A stretch of DNA of 64,000 bases from Nocardioides daedukensis (lineage in GTDB: Bacteria; Actinomycetota; Actinomycetes; Propionibacteriales; Nocardioidaceae): NCBI RefSeq assembly GCF_013408415.1, contig NZ_JACCAA010000001.1, positions 3,720,001 to 3,784,000 of the forward strand. Reading direction: 5' to 3'. Under the pieces are notes generated by a model. It was not told the DNA's origin. It did no database searches and saw nothing but the letters and a program-made list of their open reading frames with translations. The translations under genes were made by a program, and so were the position numbers. This document shows positions 1-8,739 of the stretch, piece after piece (the stretch's first letter is position 1; each line of letters begins with the position of its first letter).

Positions 1-258
1 GTCGCCGCCGGTCGCCTGGACCCGAAGAAGGTCGACGAGAAGACCTTTGCCAAGCACCTCTATGTGCCCGAGCTCGCCGATGCGGACCTGATCTGGCGTA
101 CGTCCGGGGAGCAGCGGTTGTCGAACTTCATGCTGTGGCAGGCGGCGTACAGCGAGTTCGTCTTCTCCGACGTGCTCTGGCCCGACGTCGACCGACGGCA
201 CCTGTGGGAGGCCGTCGACACCTATGCGCGCCGCGATCGGCGGTACGGCTCCGCCTGA
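1..258 (+). CDS. uppS: Isoprenyl transferase (cis-prenyltransferase), C-terminal part
   Basis: Only the last 85 residues are inside the window; the gene runs in from the left edge in frame 1 and stops at TGA 256-258. The segment RTSGEQRLSNFMLWQ at visible residues 33-47 is the signature of cis-prenyltransferases, where the RxSGExRxS residues bind the isopentenyl diphosphate. These enzymes condense isopentenyl diphosphate units into the polyprenyl diphosphate that carries cell-wall precursors. The neighbourhood (zur and glyS a few genes on) matches the mycobacterial decaprenyl diphosphate synthase locus, so the long-chain enzyme rather than the short-chain paralogue is inferred. The chain length of the product cannot be told from this fragment. 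Confidence 0.93.
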   Translation, partial: VAAGRLDPKKVDEKTFAKHLYVPELADADLIWRTSGEQRLSNFMLWQAAYSEFVFSDVLWPDVDRRHLWEAVDTYARRDRRYGSA

Positions 259-269
259 CCGCCGAGACG

Positions 270-353
270 CCGAGCCGGCAGTTGTTGACGCCGCGTTGCG
301 CCGAGCCGGCAGTTGTTGACGCCGCGTGTACGTCGAGTCGGCAGTTGTTGACG
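270..353 (+). repeat. Oriented intergenic repeat array A (3 units)
   Basis: Three copies of a unit with core GGCAGTTGTTGACG, preceded by CGAGCC or CGAGTC, at about 270-290, 301-321 and 332-353. The array starts 12 bp after the uppS stop and the units read in the same direction as uppS. The IS30 element begins a few bases after the last unit. The same unit recurs in five other arrays in this window. Confidence 0.85.
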
Positions 354-360
354 GGGTGAA

Positions 361-1652
361 TTCAAGGCGTGACTGCAACAGCACCTGATCTTGGAGGTGC
401 TGGATGGCTGATCCGCGGGGTCAGTTGCGTCGTGAGATACGACGTTTTTGGGGAGCGCTCGGCTCGGGCAGTGATCTTGGGGAGGCTGCTGGTGAGGCCG
501 GCGTGGCGGTGCGTACGGCTTACCGCTGGATGCGTGAGTGTGGCGGCGTGCGTGCCATCAGAGTCGAAGAACCCTCGGCGTATCGGGTCGGTTTTGAAGA
601 CCGTGAGCGGATCGCGTTCGGCCTGGCCGCGGGCTGGAGTTTCACAGCGATCGGCCGCGAACTGTGCCGCCCGACATCGACCGTGACGCGAGAGGTCCGC
701 CTCAACATGCGACACCGACGCTCACGCCGGGTCGGGTACGACGGTTCCCTGCGAGGAATCGATTGGATCCATGATTGGGAGTACCTGCCCAGCCGTGCAC
801 AGTTGAGGGCTGAGAATGCCGCCAACCGCAAGCAGCAGACCAAGCTGACGGCGAACCCCCGCCTGGCCGAGGAGATTCAGAGCAGGCTTGATCGGGAGGA
901 CAGCCCCGAGCAGATCGCTCATCGGCTGAGGATCGACTTTCCTGACGAGGAGGAGATGCGGGTGTCGCACGAGACGATCTACAAGGAGCTCTACGTCCAA
1001 GGTCGTGGCGCGCTACGTCGTGACCTGCACCAGAAGTTGCGCACCGGCCGCGCCGTGCGCAGACCACGCAGCACCGTGGGGGCACGCCAGGAGCGTGGCC
1101 GGATCGCGGGCATGGTCAACATCAGCGAACGACCCGAGGAAGTCGAGGGTCGCGCTGTTCCAGGGCACTGGGAAGGCGACCTGATCTGTGGCAGCAACAA
1201 CGCCTCGGCCATCGGCACGCTCGTCGAGCGTGCCACTCGCTACGTGATGCTGCTGCACCTTCCCACCGCCCACGGCGCCGATGCAGTGCAGGACGCCATG
1301 GTCGAGGCGATGAGCCGACTGCCCCAGCAACTGCGCCGCACACTGACCTGGGACCAGGGCAAAGAGATGTCCAACCACGTCCAGATCACCGCAGCCACCG
1401 ACCTCGACATCTACTTCTGTGACCCTCACTCACCTTGGCAACGCGGCACCAACGAGAACACCAACGGCCTGCTGCGCCAGTACTTCCCCAAAGGCACCGA
1501 CTTATCCGGTTACACCGCCGACTACCTCGAGTTCGTCGCCACCCGCCTCAACACCCGCCCCCGCAAAACCCTCGACTGGCGAACACCAGCAGAAGCCCTA
1601 GACGAACTACTCTCAAACCCACCACAACCTGCTGTTGCAGTCACGGCTTGAA
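361..1652 (+). mobile_element. IS30-family insertion sequence, apparently intact
   Basis: A single transposase gene is bracketed by terminal inverted repeats. The left end 361-383 starts TTCAAGGCGTGACTGCAACA; the right end 1630-1652 is its inverse with one mismatch in 23. The match extends two of the next three bases outward on both sides, so the true ends may be 358 and 1655. I see no clear target-site duplication next to either boundary. The element lies between the repeat array after uppS and the 3' end of the AbiEi-like gene, 8-11 bp from that gene's stop codon. No frameshift is seen, so it may still be mobile. Confidence 0.88.
404..1651 (+). CDS. IS30-family transposase (DDE type)
   Basis: The 415-residue protein is full length for the IS30 family. 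It has two N-terminal helix-turn-helix-like segments (about residues 24-45 and 68-98) for inverted-repeat recognition. The catalytic core follows: D259 in GHWEGDL, D317 in TWDQGKEM and E351 in NENTNGLLRQ, the DDE triad with the family-typical N-E-N-x-N-G context. The ATG at 404 is preceded by GGAGG with suitable spacing. The reading frame ends inside the right inverted repeat, as is common for compact insertion sequences. It acts on its own ends to cut and join DNA. Confidence 0.95.
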   Translation: MADPRGQLRREIRRFWGALGSGSDLGEAAGEAGVAVRTAYRWMRECGGVRAIRVEEPSAYRVGFEDRERIAFGLAAGWSFTAIGRELCRPTSTVTREVRLNMRHRRSRRVGYDGSLRGIDWIHDWEYLPSRAQLRAENAANRKQQTKLTANPRLAEEIQSRLDREDSPEQIAHRLRIDFPDEEEMRVSHETIYKELYVQGRGALRRDLHQKLRTGRAVRRPRSTVGARQERGRIAGMVNISERPEEVEGRAVPGHWEGDLICGSNNASAIGTLVERATRYVMLLHLPTAHGADAVQDAMVEAMSRLPQQLRRTLTWDQGKEMSNHVQITAATDLDIYFCDPHSPWQRGTNENTNGLLRQYFPKGTDLSGYTADYLEFVATRLNTRPRKTLDWRTPAEALDELLSNPPQPAVAVTA

Positions 1653-1662
1653 CTCAAGCGGG

Positions 1663-2622
1663 TCACAGATGCCGAGTCCGGCGATCAAAACTCTGCCGAG
1701 CCTCCGCGACCGCACTGCGCAGCGCCCAGTCAGCATCCTTGCGGTGACCGAGCACGTCTTCCCTGCGAAACTCCTCGATCTGCCATCCAGCCTGTTCCCG
1801 CATCCGGGTGCGCCGGTGCCTGTCGTGGGCGGCATCGCTCGCCGAGTGCCATTCCTCGCCGTCGTACTCGGCGGCGAAGCGGATCTCCTCCAGGCCCATG
1901 TCGAGATAGAAGATCTCCCTGCCGTCCTCGACGTACGGGATCTGCAGGCGCGGCTTGGGCAGTCCGCCGTCGTACCAGAGCAGCCGCAGGCCTGATTCGC
2001 CGGGCGAGGCGGCCAGACCGTCGGCGAGTGGAGCAAGGAAGCGGAGTTGCCGTACGCCGCGTTGCTTGGCGAAGCGCTCGACCTCGCCGAGCAACTGGTT
2101 GTTGGTGAACACGTCCAGGCCCAGCAACGAGTCGAGTGCCGCGAGCGCTTGCGCCCTGGGGAGGAGACGGCCGAGGTCCAGCGCGGTGCGCAACGGTGAG
2201 GTCGCCAGCAGTCCGCCGACCTCGACCAGGTCGCGCGCAACCACGTCGCGCTCGCCGCTGCTGGCGAGGTCGCGCCGACAGCGATTGCCGGGCAGGTGGA
2301 ACAGGGAGACGTTCGGCACGGCAAGGTGGTCGTTCGGCGCGAGGATCATGTTGGCGCCGTGCAGCCAGCCGGCGGTCCGGTCGGCGACGAAACAACCTTC
2401 GGGCATCACCTTGGCCAGCGTGGCCACCCGTAGATCGAGCGTGTCGGGCAGACGGGCGTCAACGAACACTCCGCGCAACGGCCTGCGTAACTGACCGTGC
2501 TCGACCAACCTGCGCAGGTGCCGGTCGGTCAGCCCGTTAGCGAGTGCCTCGCGGCGTGTGAAGGGAAGGTCACTGGGGACGGGGAGCCACTGCGCGAGCG
2601 GTTGATCGAGATGAAGTCGCAT
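1663..2622 (-). CDS. AbiEi-like winged-helix / DUF559-type nuclease-fold protein
   Basis: The start is put at the ATG 2620-2622 (MRLHLDQPLAQ, 319 residues); an upstream in-frame ATG at 2706 would add 28 residues unlike the family. Residues 20-55 (FTRREALANGLTDRHLRRLV) form a winged-helix segment like that of AbiEi antitoxins. The C-terminal third holds FYLDMGLEEIRFAAEYDGEEW, resembling the Vsr/DUF559 endonuclease-like fold with conserved acidic residues. Proteins of this architecture are frequent, often as many paralogues, in Nocardioides-type genomes, and their function is not established. No AbiEii toxin partner adjoins it, so it is an orphan. Its stop lies only about 8 bp from the end of the IS30 element, but the C-terminus looks intact. 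Confidence 0.75.
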   Translation of the reverse strand: MRLHLDQPLAQWLPVPSDLPFTRREALANGLTDRHLRRLVEHGQLRRPLRGVFVDARLPDTLDLRVATLAKVMPEGCFVADRTAGWLHGANMILAPNDHLAVPNVSLFHLPGNRCRRDLASSGERDVVARDLVEVGGLLATSPLRTALDLGRLLPRAQALAALDSLLGLDVFTNNQLLGEVERFAKQRGVRQLRFLAPLADGLAASPGESGLRLLWYDGGLPKPRLQIPYVEDGREIFYLDMGLEEIRFAAEYDGEEWHSASDAAHDRHRRTRMREQAGWQIEEFRREDVLGHRKDADWALRSAVAEARQSFDRRTRHL

Positions 2623-2698
2623 GCCCGCACCGAACCGTGGCCGGACTCGTCGAGCAACGGCCGATGCCGTCGGCTGTGGATGGGAGCGTGAATCCGGT

Positions 2699-2750
2699 GT
2701 CAACAACTGCCGGGTCGGCGGGGTGGGGTGTCAACAACTGCCGGGTCGGC
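2699..2750 (-). repeat. Oriented intergenic repeat array B (2 units)
   Basis: Two copies of the repeat in reverse orientation, GTCAACAACTGCCGGGTCGG at 2699-2718 and 2730-2749. Read on the minus strand they begin 7 bp after the stop codon of zur, pointing in the direction of zur transcription. Confidence 0.85.
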
Positions 2751-2756
2751 GGGGGA

Positions 2757-3179
2757 TCAGGAGCAGTTCTGGCAGGTACCGAAGATTTCCAGGGTGTGGC
2801 TGATGTCGGAGAACCCGTGCTCGGTGGCGACGGCATCGGTCCAGCGCTCGACCGCCGGCCCCTCCACCTCCACGGTGCGACCGCACGAACGGCATACCAG
2901 GTGGTGGTGGTGCGACTCGGAGCACCGGCGATAGGCAGCCTCGCCGTCCTCGGTGCGGAGTACGTCGACCTCCCCGGCCTCGGCGAGCCGCTGCAGGTTG
3001 CGGTAGACCGTGGCCAGCCCGACCTTCTCCCCGGAGTCAACGAGCAGTGCGTGGATCTCCTGCGCACTCCGGAAGTCGTCGTGGCCCTCGAGCACCCGCG
3101 CGACGGCCAGTCGCTGTCGCGTCGGGCGGGCCCCACCCATCGCGGCGGGGGAGCCGTGCTGCTTCTCAGTGTTCGTCAT
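2757..3179 (-). CDS. zur: Fur-family zinc uptake regulator Zur
   Basis: A 140-residue Fur-family repressor. The N-terminal winged helix carries the family helix AQEIHALLVDSG and LATVYRNLQRLAEAG (residues 39-69). Metal ligands are visible: the HHHH run at 90-93, CRSC (C96, C99) and CQNC (C136, C139), the two CxxC pairs that hold the structural zinc. Zinc-bound Zur represses zinc-uptake genes. The ATG at 3177-3179 lies inside the 3' end of znuB (14 bp overlap), so it is translated with the transporter it is expected to repress. The order with uppS and glyS nearby matches mycobacterial zur (furB). Specificity for zinc rather than iron is inferred from context and from the Zur boxes upstream of znuA. 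Confidence 0.9.
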   Translation of the reverse strand: MTNTEKQHGSPAAMGGARPTRQRLAVARVLEGHDDFRSAQEIHALLVDSGEKVGLATVYRNLQRLAEAGEVDVLRTEDGEAAYRRCSESHHHHLVCRSCGRTVEVEGPAVERWTDAVATEHGFSDISHTLEIFGTCQNCS

Positions 3180-4152
3180 AGTGCACTCCATGCGGCGCGT
3201 GTCGGTGCCCGTCGTGAACGTAGTCGACGTGGTCCCCGTGCGGCACAGCCGGATGCCCACAGTCCTCGCCGTGCTCGTGCGGGTGCTCCTCGATCTCGTC
3301 GTGGGCCAGAGGCTCCAGCTCGTCGAACGGCATCAACCGCCGACGTCGCCGACGCAGCAGCACACCCAGCGGCCAGGTCAACACGAAGCAGGCCAGCGCC
3401 AGCAGCACGATCGTCGGCCCGGCCGGTACGTCGGCGGCGAGGGCGGAGAACATCAGCCCGCCGAACGAGGCGCCGACACCCAGCAACATCGCGGCCAGGA
3501 GCGTCGTACGGAAGCTGCGGGTCACCTGCTGTGCCGTGGCTACCGGAACGATCATCAGCGCCGAGACCAGCAGCAGCCCGACGGTGCGCATCGCCACGGT
3601 CACCGTCACTGCGGCCATCACTGCGACCAGCACGTTGTAGAAGCGGATGTTGAGTCCCGCGACCTGCGCGAACTCCTGGTCCTGGGCGACGGCGAACAGC
3701 TGCGGGGCCAGGCCGACGCCGACCACGATCACCGCCGCGGCCAGGAACATCGTCACCCAGACGTCACCGGGGGAGATCGTGGTGATCGAGCCGAAGAGGA
3801 ACTCCTGCAACCTCGCTGCGCTCTGCCCGGCGATGCCGGTGATCAGTACGCCGCCTGCGATGCCGCCATAGAAGAGCAACGCCAGCGCGACGTCGCCGTT
3901 CGCGTGTCCCTGCTCGCGAATCACCTCGATGACCACCGCGCCGATGATGGCGACCGCCACAGCGGTCCAGGTGGGCGAGGTGCCGGTCAACAGCCCCAGC
4001 GCCACACCGGTGACCGCAACGTGTCCGATGCCGTCACCCATCAGCGCGAGCCGGCGCTGCACCAGGTAGGTGCCCACGACGGGAGCGGCCAAGCCAGTGA
4101 AGAAGGCGGCGATCATCGCCCGGATCATGAAGTCGTAGCTCAGGATCTCCAT
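3166..4152 (-). CDS. znuB: Zinc ABC transporter permease ZnuB
   Basis: A 328-residue ABC-3 family membrane permease, with multiple hydrophobic helices over the first 270 residues including the family stretch near LTGTSPTWTAVAVAIIG. It forms the membrane channel for zinc delivered by ZnuA and driven by ZnuC. Unusually it ends in a histidine-rich hydrophilic tail of about 60 residues (HPHEHGEDCGHP ... HDGHRHAPHGVHYDEH) with more than a dozen histidines, a likely metal-binding extension. Its ATG overlaps the znuC stop (ATGA at 4152), and its end overlaps zur, so the four genes form one coupled operon. Manganese transporters have the same fold; zinc is favoured by the linked zur gene. Confidence 0.92.
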   Translation of the reverse strand: MEILSYDFMIRAMIAAFFTGLAAPVVGTYLVQRRLALMGDGIGHVAVTGVALGLLTGTSPTWTAVAVAIIGAVVIEVIREQGHANGDVALALLFYGGIAGGVLITGIAGQSAARLQEFLFGSITTISPGDVWVTMFLAAAVIVVGVGLAPQLFAVAQDQEFAQVAGLNIRFYNVLVAVMAAVTVTVAMRTVGLLLVSALMIVPVATAQQVTRSFRTTLLAAMLLGVGASFGGLMFSALAADVPAGPTIVLLALACFVLTWPLGVLLRRRRRRLMPFDELEPLAHDEIEEHPHEHGEDCGHPAVPHGDHVDYVHDGHRHAPHGVHYDEH

Positions 4153-4997
4153 CAGTGCGTCCCCTCGCTGCGGTCGTGGTCCAGCGGCGAGACGACGTGC
4201 GGCACGTGGTCCCTCGGCTCGGTGGCGTGATGATGGTGGTGGTCGTGGCCGGTCCCGAAGAGCGGTCCGTGGACCTCGTGGTCCGCCAGCGGTGCGCCGT
4301 CATAGGCGATCCGGCCGTCGCGCATCACGATCGCGCGGTCGACGAGCTTCGCCATCGGGCCGAGCTCGTGGGCGACCAGGACCACCGTGGAACCCCGGTC
4401 CTTCAACACCTGGAGTGCTTCGGCCAGCGCCTGCTGGTTGGGCAGGTCCACCCCGGCGGTGGGTTCGTCGAGGAAGAACAGCTCGGGGTCACCGGCCAGC
4501 GCGCGGGCGATCAGGACCCGCTGCTGCTGACCGCCGGAGAGCGTGGTGATGCCGTCCTTGGCCCGATCCGCCAGTCCGACCACCTCGAGAGCGTCGTTGA
4601 TCGCCTTGCGATCGGCAGGGAAGAGGGGACGCAGCCAACGCCGACGAGTGAGCCGGCCCGACGCGACCATCTCCCACACCGATACCGGCACCCCACCGCC
4701 GGCCGTGGAGCGCTGCGGCACGAAGCCGATCCGCTGCCAGTCGCCGAAGTGGTGGAGGTCCTTGTCGAAGAGACGCACCTCGCCGCCGGAGACCTTGCGC
4801 AGCCCGGTCATCGCCCGGATCAGGGTGGACTTCCCGGAGCCGTTCGCCCCCATCAACGCGACGAACTCACCGCGCTCGATGTGGAGATTGATGTGACGCA
4901 GGATCGGGCGTCCACCGATCGCGACCGAACCGTCCTCGATCTCGAGAACGGTTCGACTCGTTGGGGCATGCGTCGCCCGGGAGGTGCGGCTCAACAC
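4152..4997 (-). CDS. znuC: Zinc ABC transporter ATP-binding protein ZnuC
   Basis: A 281-residue ABC ATPase with all core motifs: Walker A GANGSGKST (50-58), signature LSGGQQQR (153-160) and Walker B LFFLDEP (173-179) followed by the H-loop region VAHELGP. It powers ZnuB. The last 35 residues are a histidine-rich tail containing GHDHHHHHATEP, not needed for the ABC fold and uncommon in an ATPase of this type. The start at 4997 overlaps the znuA stop by 7 bp. Confidence 0.93.
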   Translation of the reverse strand: MLSRTSRATHAPTSRTVLEIEDGSVAIGGRPILRHINLHIERGEFVALMGANGSGKSTLIRAMTGLRKVSGGEVRLFDKDLHHFGDWQRIGFVPQRSTAGGGVPVSVWEMVASGRLTRRRWLRPLFPADRKAINDALEVVGLADRAKDGITTLSGGQQQRVLIARALAGDPELFFLDEPTAGVDLPNQQALAEALQVLKDRGSTVVLVAHELGPMAKLVDRAIVMRDGRIAYDGAPLADHEVHGPLFGTGHDHHHHHATEPRDHVPHVVSPLDHDRSEGTH

Positions 4998-5941
4998 TCG
5001 TTCGCCTGCTTGAGGGACTCGAGGTTCTTGGTCATGAGTGAAAGGTAGTTCTCCTTCGACGTGCTGTCCCCAAGGCCCTCGATCGGATCGAGCACCGAGG
5101 CATTGATCTTCAGGTCGCCGGCCAAGGACTCTGCGGCCTTCTTGCTGTCCAGCGTCTCGGAGAAGACGGTGGTCAGGCCCTTCTCGCGGATCAGCTCCTG
5201 GAGACGCGCGCGCTCCGTGGCGGTGGGCTCCGCGCCGGGGGAGAGGCCGGTGATCGACTCGAACTTCAGGCCATAGCGGGACAGGTAGCCGAACGCGTCG
5301 TGGTTGACCACCACGGTGGTGCGCTCGCAGTTCGCCAGACCATCGGCGTACTCCTTGTCGAGCGCCTCCAGCTCTGTGCGGAAGTCCGCGGCATTCGCGG
5401 TGAAGTCAGCCTCGTGGTCGGGGTCGATCTCGGCGAGCGACTTGGCGATCTCGTCGGAGAAGTCGGCCATCTTCAGCGGGTCGAGCCAGAAGTGCGGGTC
5501 GTCCTCGCCGTGGTCATGGTCGTGGCCCTCATCCTCGTGGCCCTCGTCCTCGTGTCCCGCGTCCTCTTCCTCGGAATGGCCGCGCAGCTCGACTACTTCG
5601 GAGGCGTTCAGCATGTCCCCGTTCGCGTTCTGTTCCACGGCCTTGTCGACTGCGGGCTGGAAGCCCTTCTGGAAGATGACGAGGCGGGCATCTGCGACCT
5701 GACCGGTCTGCTTGACGCTCAATTCCAGGTCGTGGGGCTCGGTTCCGGGACCGGTCAGGTTGACCACGTCGAAGTGGCTGCCTGCCACGCGCTCGGCTGC
5801 ATATTCCAGCGGGTAGAACGCCGTGGTGATGCGCGTCTGATTGACGTCCCCACCGTCCCCCGACAGTGCCCCGCATCCGGCAAGGAAGAGCGAGGCGCTG
5901 ACGAGTGCAGGTACGACGTAGCGCGTGACAGGCAAGTTCAT
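4991..5941 (-). CDS. znuA: Zinc-binding lipoprotein ZnuA
   Basis: The solute-binding component of the zinc importer, 316 residues from ATG 5939-5941; a TTG at 5956 would add five residues but overlaps a Zur box, so the ATG is preferred. It has a signal peptide with lipobox LFLAGC (C23), so it is anchored outside the membrane. Residues about 115-155 form an acidic, histidine-rich loop (GHEDEGHEDEGHDHDHGEDD) followed by PHFWLDP; such loops are typical of zinc-specific cluster A-I receptors. The fold continues with the conserved VVVNHDAFGYLSRYGL segment. First gene of the operon, preceded directly by two Zur boxes. Confidence 0.94.
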   Translation of the reverse strand: MNLPVTRYVVPALVSASLFLAGCGALSGDGGDVNQTRITTAFYPLEYAAERVAGSHFDVVNLTGPGTEPHDLELSVKQTGQVADARLVIFQKGFQPAVDKAVEQNANGDMLNASEVVELRGHSEEEDAGHEDEGHEDEGHDHDHGEDDPHFWLDPLKMADFSDEIAKSLAEIDPDHEADFTANAADFRTELEALDKEYADGLANCERTTVVVNHDAFGYLSRYGLKFESITGLSPGAEPTATERARLQELIREKGLTTVFSETLDSKKAAESLAGDLKINASVLDPIEGLGDSTSKENYLSLMTKNLESLKQANEC

Positions 5942-5955
5942 GAGAAAGATTCTCA
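5941..5955 (-). promoter_or_regulatory. Zur box overlapping the znuA start codon
   Basis: On the minus strand TGAGAATCTTTCTCA, a 7-1-7 imperfect palindrome close to the actinobacterial Zur box (TGAnAATnATTnTCA). It overlaps the first base of the znuA start codon, so bound Zur would block the very start of the transcript. Match judged by eye to the published Streptomyces and mycobacterial consensus. Confidence 0.7.
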
Positions 5956-5962
5956 AACAGAA

Positions 5963-5977
5963 TGAGAACCATTGTCA
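5963..5977 (-). promoter_or_regulatory. Second Zur box upstream of znuA
   Basis: On the minus strand TGACAATGGTTCTCA, matching TGAnAATnATTnTCA in all but one of the fixed positions. Its centre is 22 bp from the centre of the first box, about two helical turns, so two Zur dimers would sit on the same face of the DNA. Confidence 0.75.
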
Positions 5978-5984
5978 ACCCGAC

Positions 5985-6108
5985 GTCGAGTCGGCAGTTG
6001 TTGACGCCCGCGAGGCCTGCCCAGGCGTCAACAACTGCCGGGTCGGCGAAGCAACGCGTCAACAACTGCCGGGTCGGCGAGGTGGGGCGTCAACAAGTGC
6101 CGGGTCGC
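5985..6108. repeat. Repeat array C (one forward, three reverse units)
   Basis: One forward unit (5985-6006) and three reverse units starting at 6026, 6057 and 6088; the last has AAGTGCC instead of AACTGCC. The first two units can pair as a hairpin with a stem near 20 bp. Unlike the other arrays it lies between two divergent genes and follows no stop codon. Confidence 0.85.
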
Positions 6109-6124
6109 GACTAGGGTTGCGAGC

Positions 6125-6445
6125 GTGCTGGTGGTGAACAGGTTCCGCGTCCCCGAGACCGACGCCGTCGCGTTCCGCGACGAGATCACTCGGGCGCACG
6201 CACTGCTCGCAGACCAGAAGGGGTACGTCGACGGCGGCGTCGGGCGCAACGTCGACGAGCCGGACCTGTGGGTGCTGATGACCCGGTGGGGCAACGTTGG
6301 TGCCTATCGCCGCGCGCTCTCGGCGTACGACGTCAAGCTCGGCGCGGTCCCGCTGCTGAGCAAGGCCGTCGATGAGCCCGGTGCCTACGAAGACGTCGAA
6401 CCCGGCACCGACCTGAATATTGCCGAGACTCGCTGGTTAGGCTGA
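6125..6445 (+). CDS. Antibiotic biosynthesis monooxygenase (ABM) domain protein
   Basis: A 106-residue small protein from a GTG start, with the ferredoxin-like ABM layout: a first strand LVVNRFRVPE, a helix AVAFRDEITRAHALLADQKGYVDG, then the DLWVLMTRWGNVGAYRRAL segment. ABM proteins range from quinol monooxygenases to haem-degrading enzymes, and the sequence does not decide among them. The histidine or asparagine ligands of IsdG-type haem oxygenases are not evident. It lies 45 bp upstream of glyS on the same strand and could be cotranscribed. Function unassigned beyond the fold. Confidence 0.7.
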   Translation: MLVVNRFRVPETDAVAFRDEITRAHALLADQKGYVDGGVGRNVDEPDLWVLMTRWGNVGAYRRALSAYDVKLGAVPLLSKAVDEPGAYEDVEPGTDLNIAETRWLG

Positions 6446-6490
6446 GAGCACCAGACCGGCAGCCAGCCGGCCGATCTCAAGGAGCTTTTC

Positions 6491-7888
<1,398 letters not shown>

Positions 7889-7959
7889 GCCTTCGCCGCT
7901 GGCCGACTGTTTGGGAGTTTCAGCGACGGGAGCGGCGCGCTGGCGTGCACAATGACGCC

Positions 7960-8694
7960 ATGAGTGCCGCTCCCCGTCTGCGTCTGATCCCCTTCGTCGT
8001 CTCCACCGCCCTTGTCCTGACCGGGGCGTTGGCCGGGTGCAGTGGTGACGACAAGGACAAGGCGGACGGAAAGAAGTCGCCCTCTGCCGCGCCCACCGTC
8101 GTCGACGGCTTCACCGTGCCGGGCCTTGACCTGGCGTTCGGTGAGAAGGCGACCTTCAAGTGGCAACAGGGTCCCGTCCTCGCGAAGAAGTTCGCCGAGG
8201 TCGAGGCAACCGTCGAGGAGGTCCGCAAGGCACAGGTGAAGGAGTTCGCCGGCTATCAACTGACCGAGGCGATGATGGCCTCGACGCCGTACTTCGTCAC
8301 CGTTGACGTGAAGAACGTCGGTGAGAGCGACCTGCGCGGCAAGACGCTGCCGATCTATCTGGACAACGACGGCTCGACGCTCTATCCCGCGGTCGAGATC
8401 CCGCACTTCAAGAAGTGTGCACCAAGTGCCCTGCCGCAGAAGTTCGGACCCGGCGCCACGGCGAAGCTCTGCCTGGTCTTCCTCGCACCCGAGGGCACCA
8501 CCTTGCGCAGCATCGCTCTGCTCCACAACGACAAGGAGCAGATCGACTGGACCGGCAAGGTCGTCGACCCGGTCGCGGAGAAGAAGAAGCGCGCCGCGGA
8601 GAAGAAAGCGGAGAAGAAGGCCAAGAAGGAGCAGCAGAAGAAGGACAAGAAGGCCAGCGGCTCCCCGAGCCCCTCGGCCTCGAAGACGGACTGA
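7960..8694 (+). CDS. Predicted lipoprotein, lysine-rich C-terminus
   Basis: A 244-residue exported protein. ATG 7960 (MSAAPRLRL) is preferred to a GTG 15 bp upstream because it gives a compact signal peptide ending in lipobox LTGALAGC. The middle part (about 60-205) includes a DUF4352-like stretch VTVDVKNVGESDLRGKTL, as in extracellular immunoglobulin-like domains. The last 50 residues are a lysine-rich segment (KKKRAAEKKAEKKAKKEQ) ending in a Ser/Pro tail, unusual for a surface protein and perhaps able to bind the anionic wall. Function unknown. Confidence 0.7.
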   Translation: MSAAPRLRLIPFVVSTALVLTGALAGCSGDDKDKADGKKSPSAAPTVVDGFTVPGLDLAFGEKATFKWQQGPVLAKKFAEVEATVEEVRKAQVKEFAGYQLTEAMMASTPYFVTVDVKNVGESDLRGKTLPIYLDNDGSTLYPAVEIPHFKKCAPSALPQKFGPGATAKLCLVFLAPEGTTLRSIALLHNDKEQIDWTGKVVDPVAEKKKRAAEKKAEKKAKKEQQKKDKKASGSPSPSASKTD

Positions 8695-8739
8695 AGCACT
8701 GATTTGGGCGCACCCCGCACCCCGTCGGACAATGTGCGC

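Noticed and set aside
354-360. Target-site duplication of the IS30 element
   Set aside because: Bases beside the left end (GGGGTGAA) and the right end (CTCAAGCG) share no direct repeat at any sensible boundary.
2623-2706. Longer N-terminus for the AbiEi-like protein
   Set aside because: The extra 28 residues from ATG 2706 are Arg/Pro-rich with no RBS near; the internal ATG gives the family-like start.
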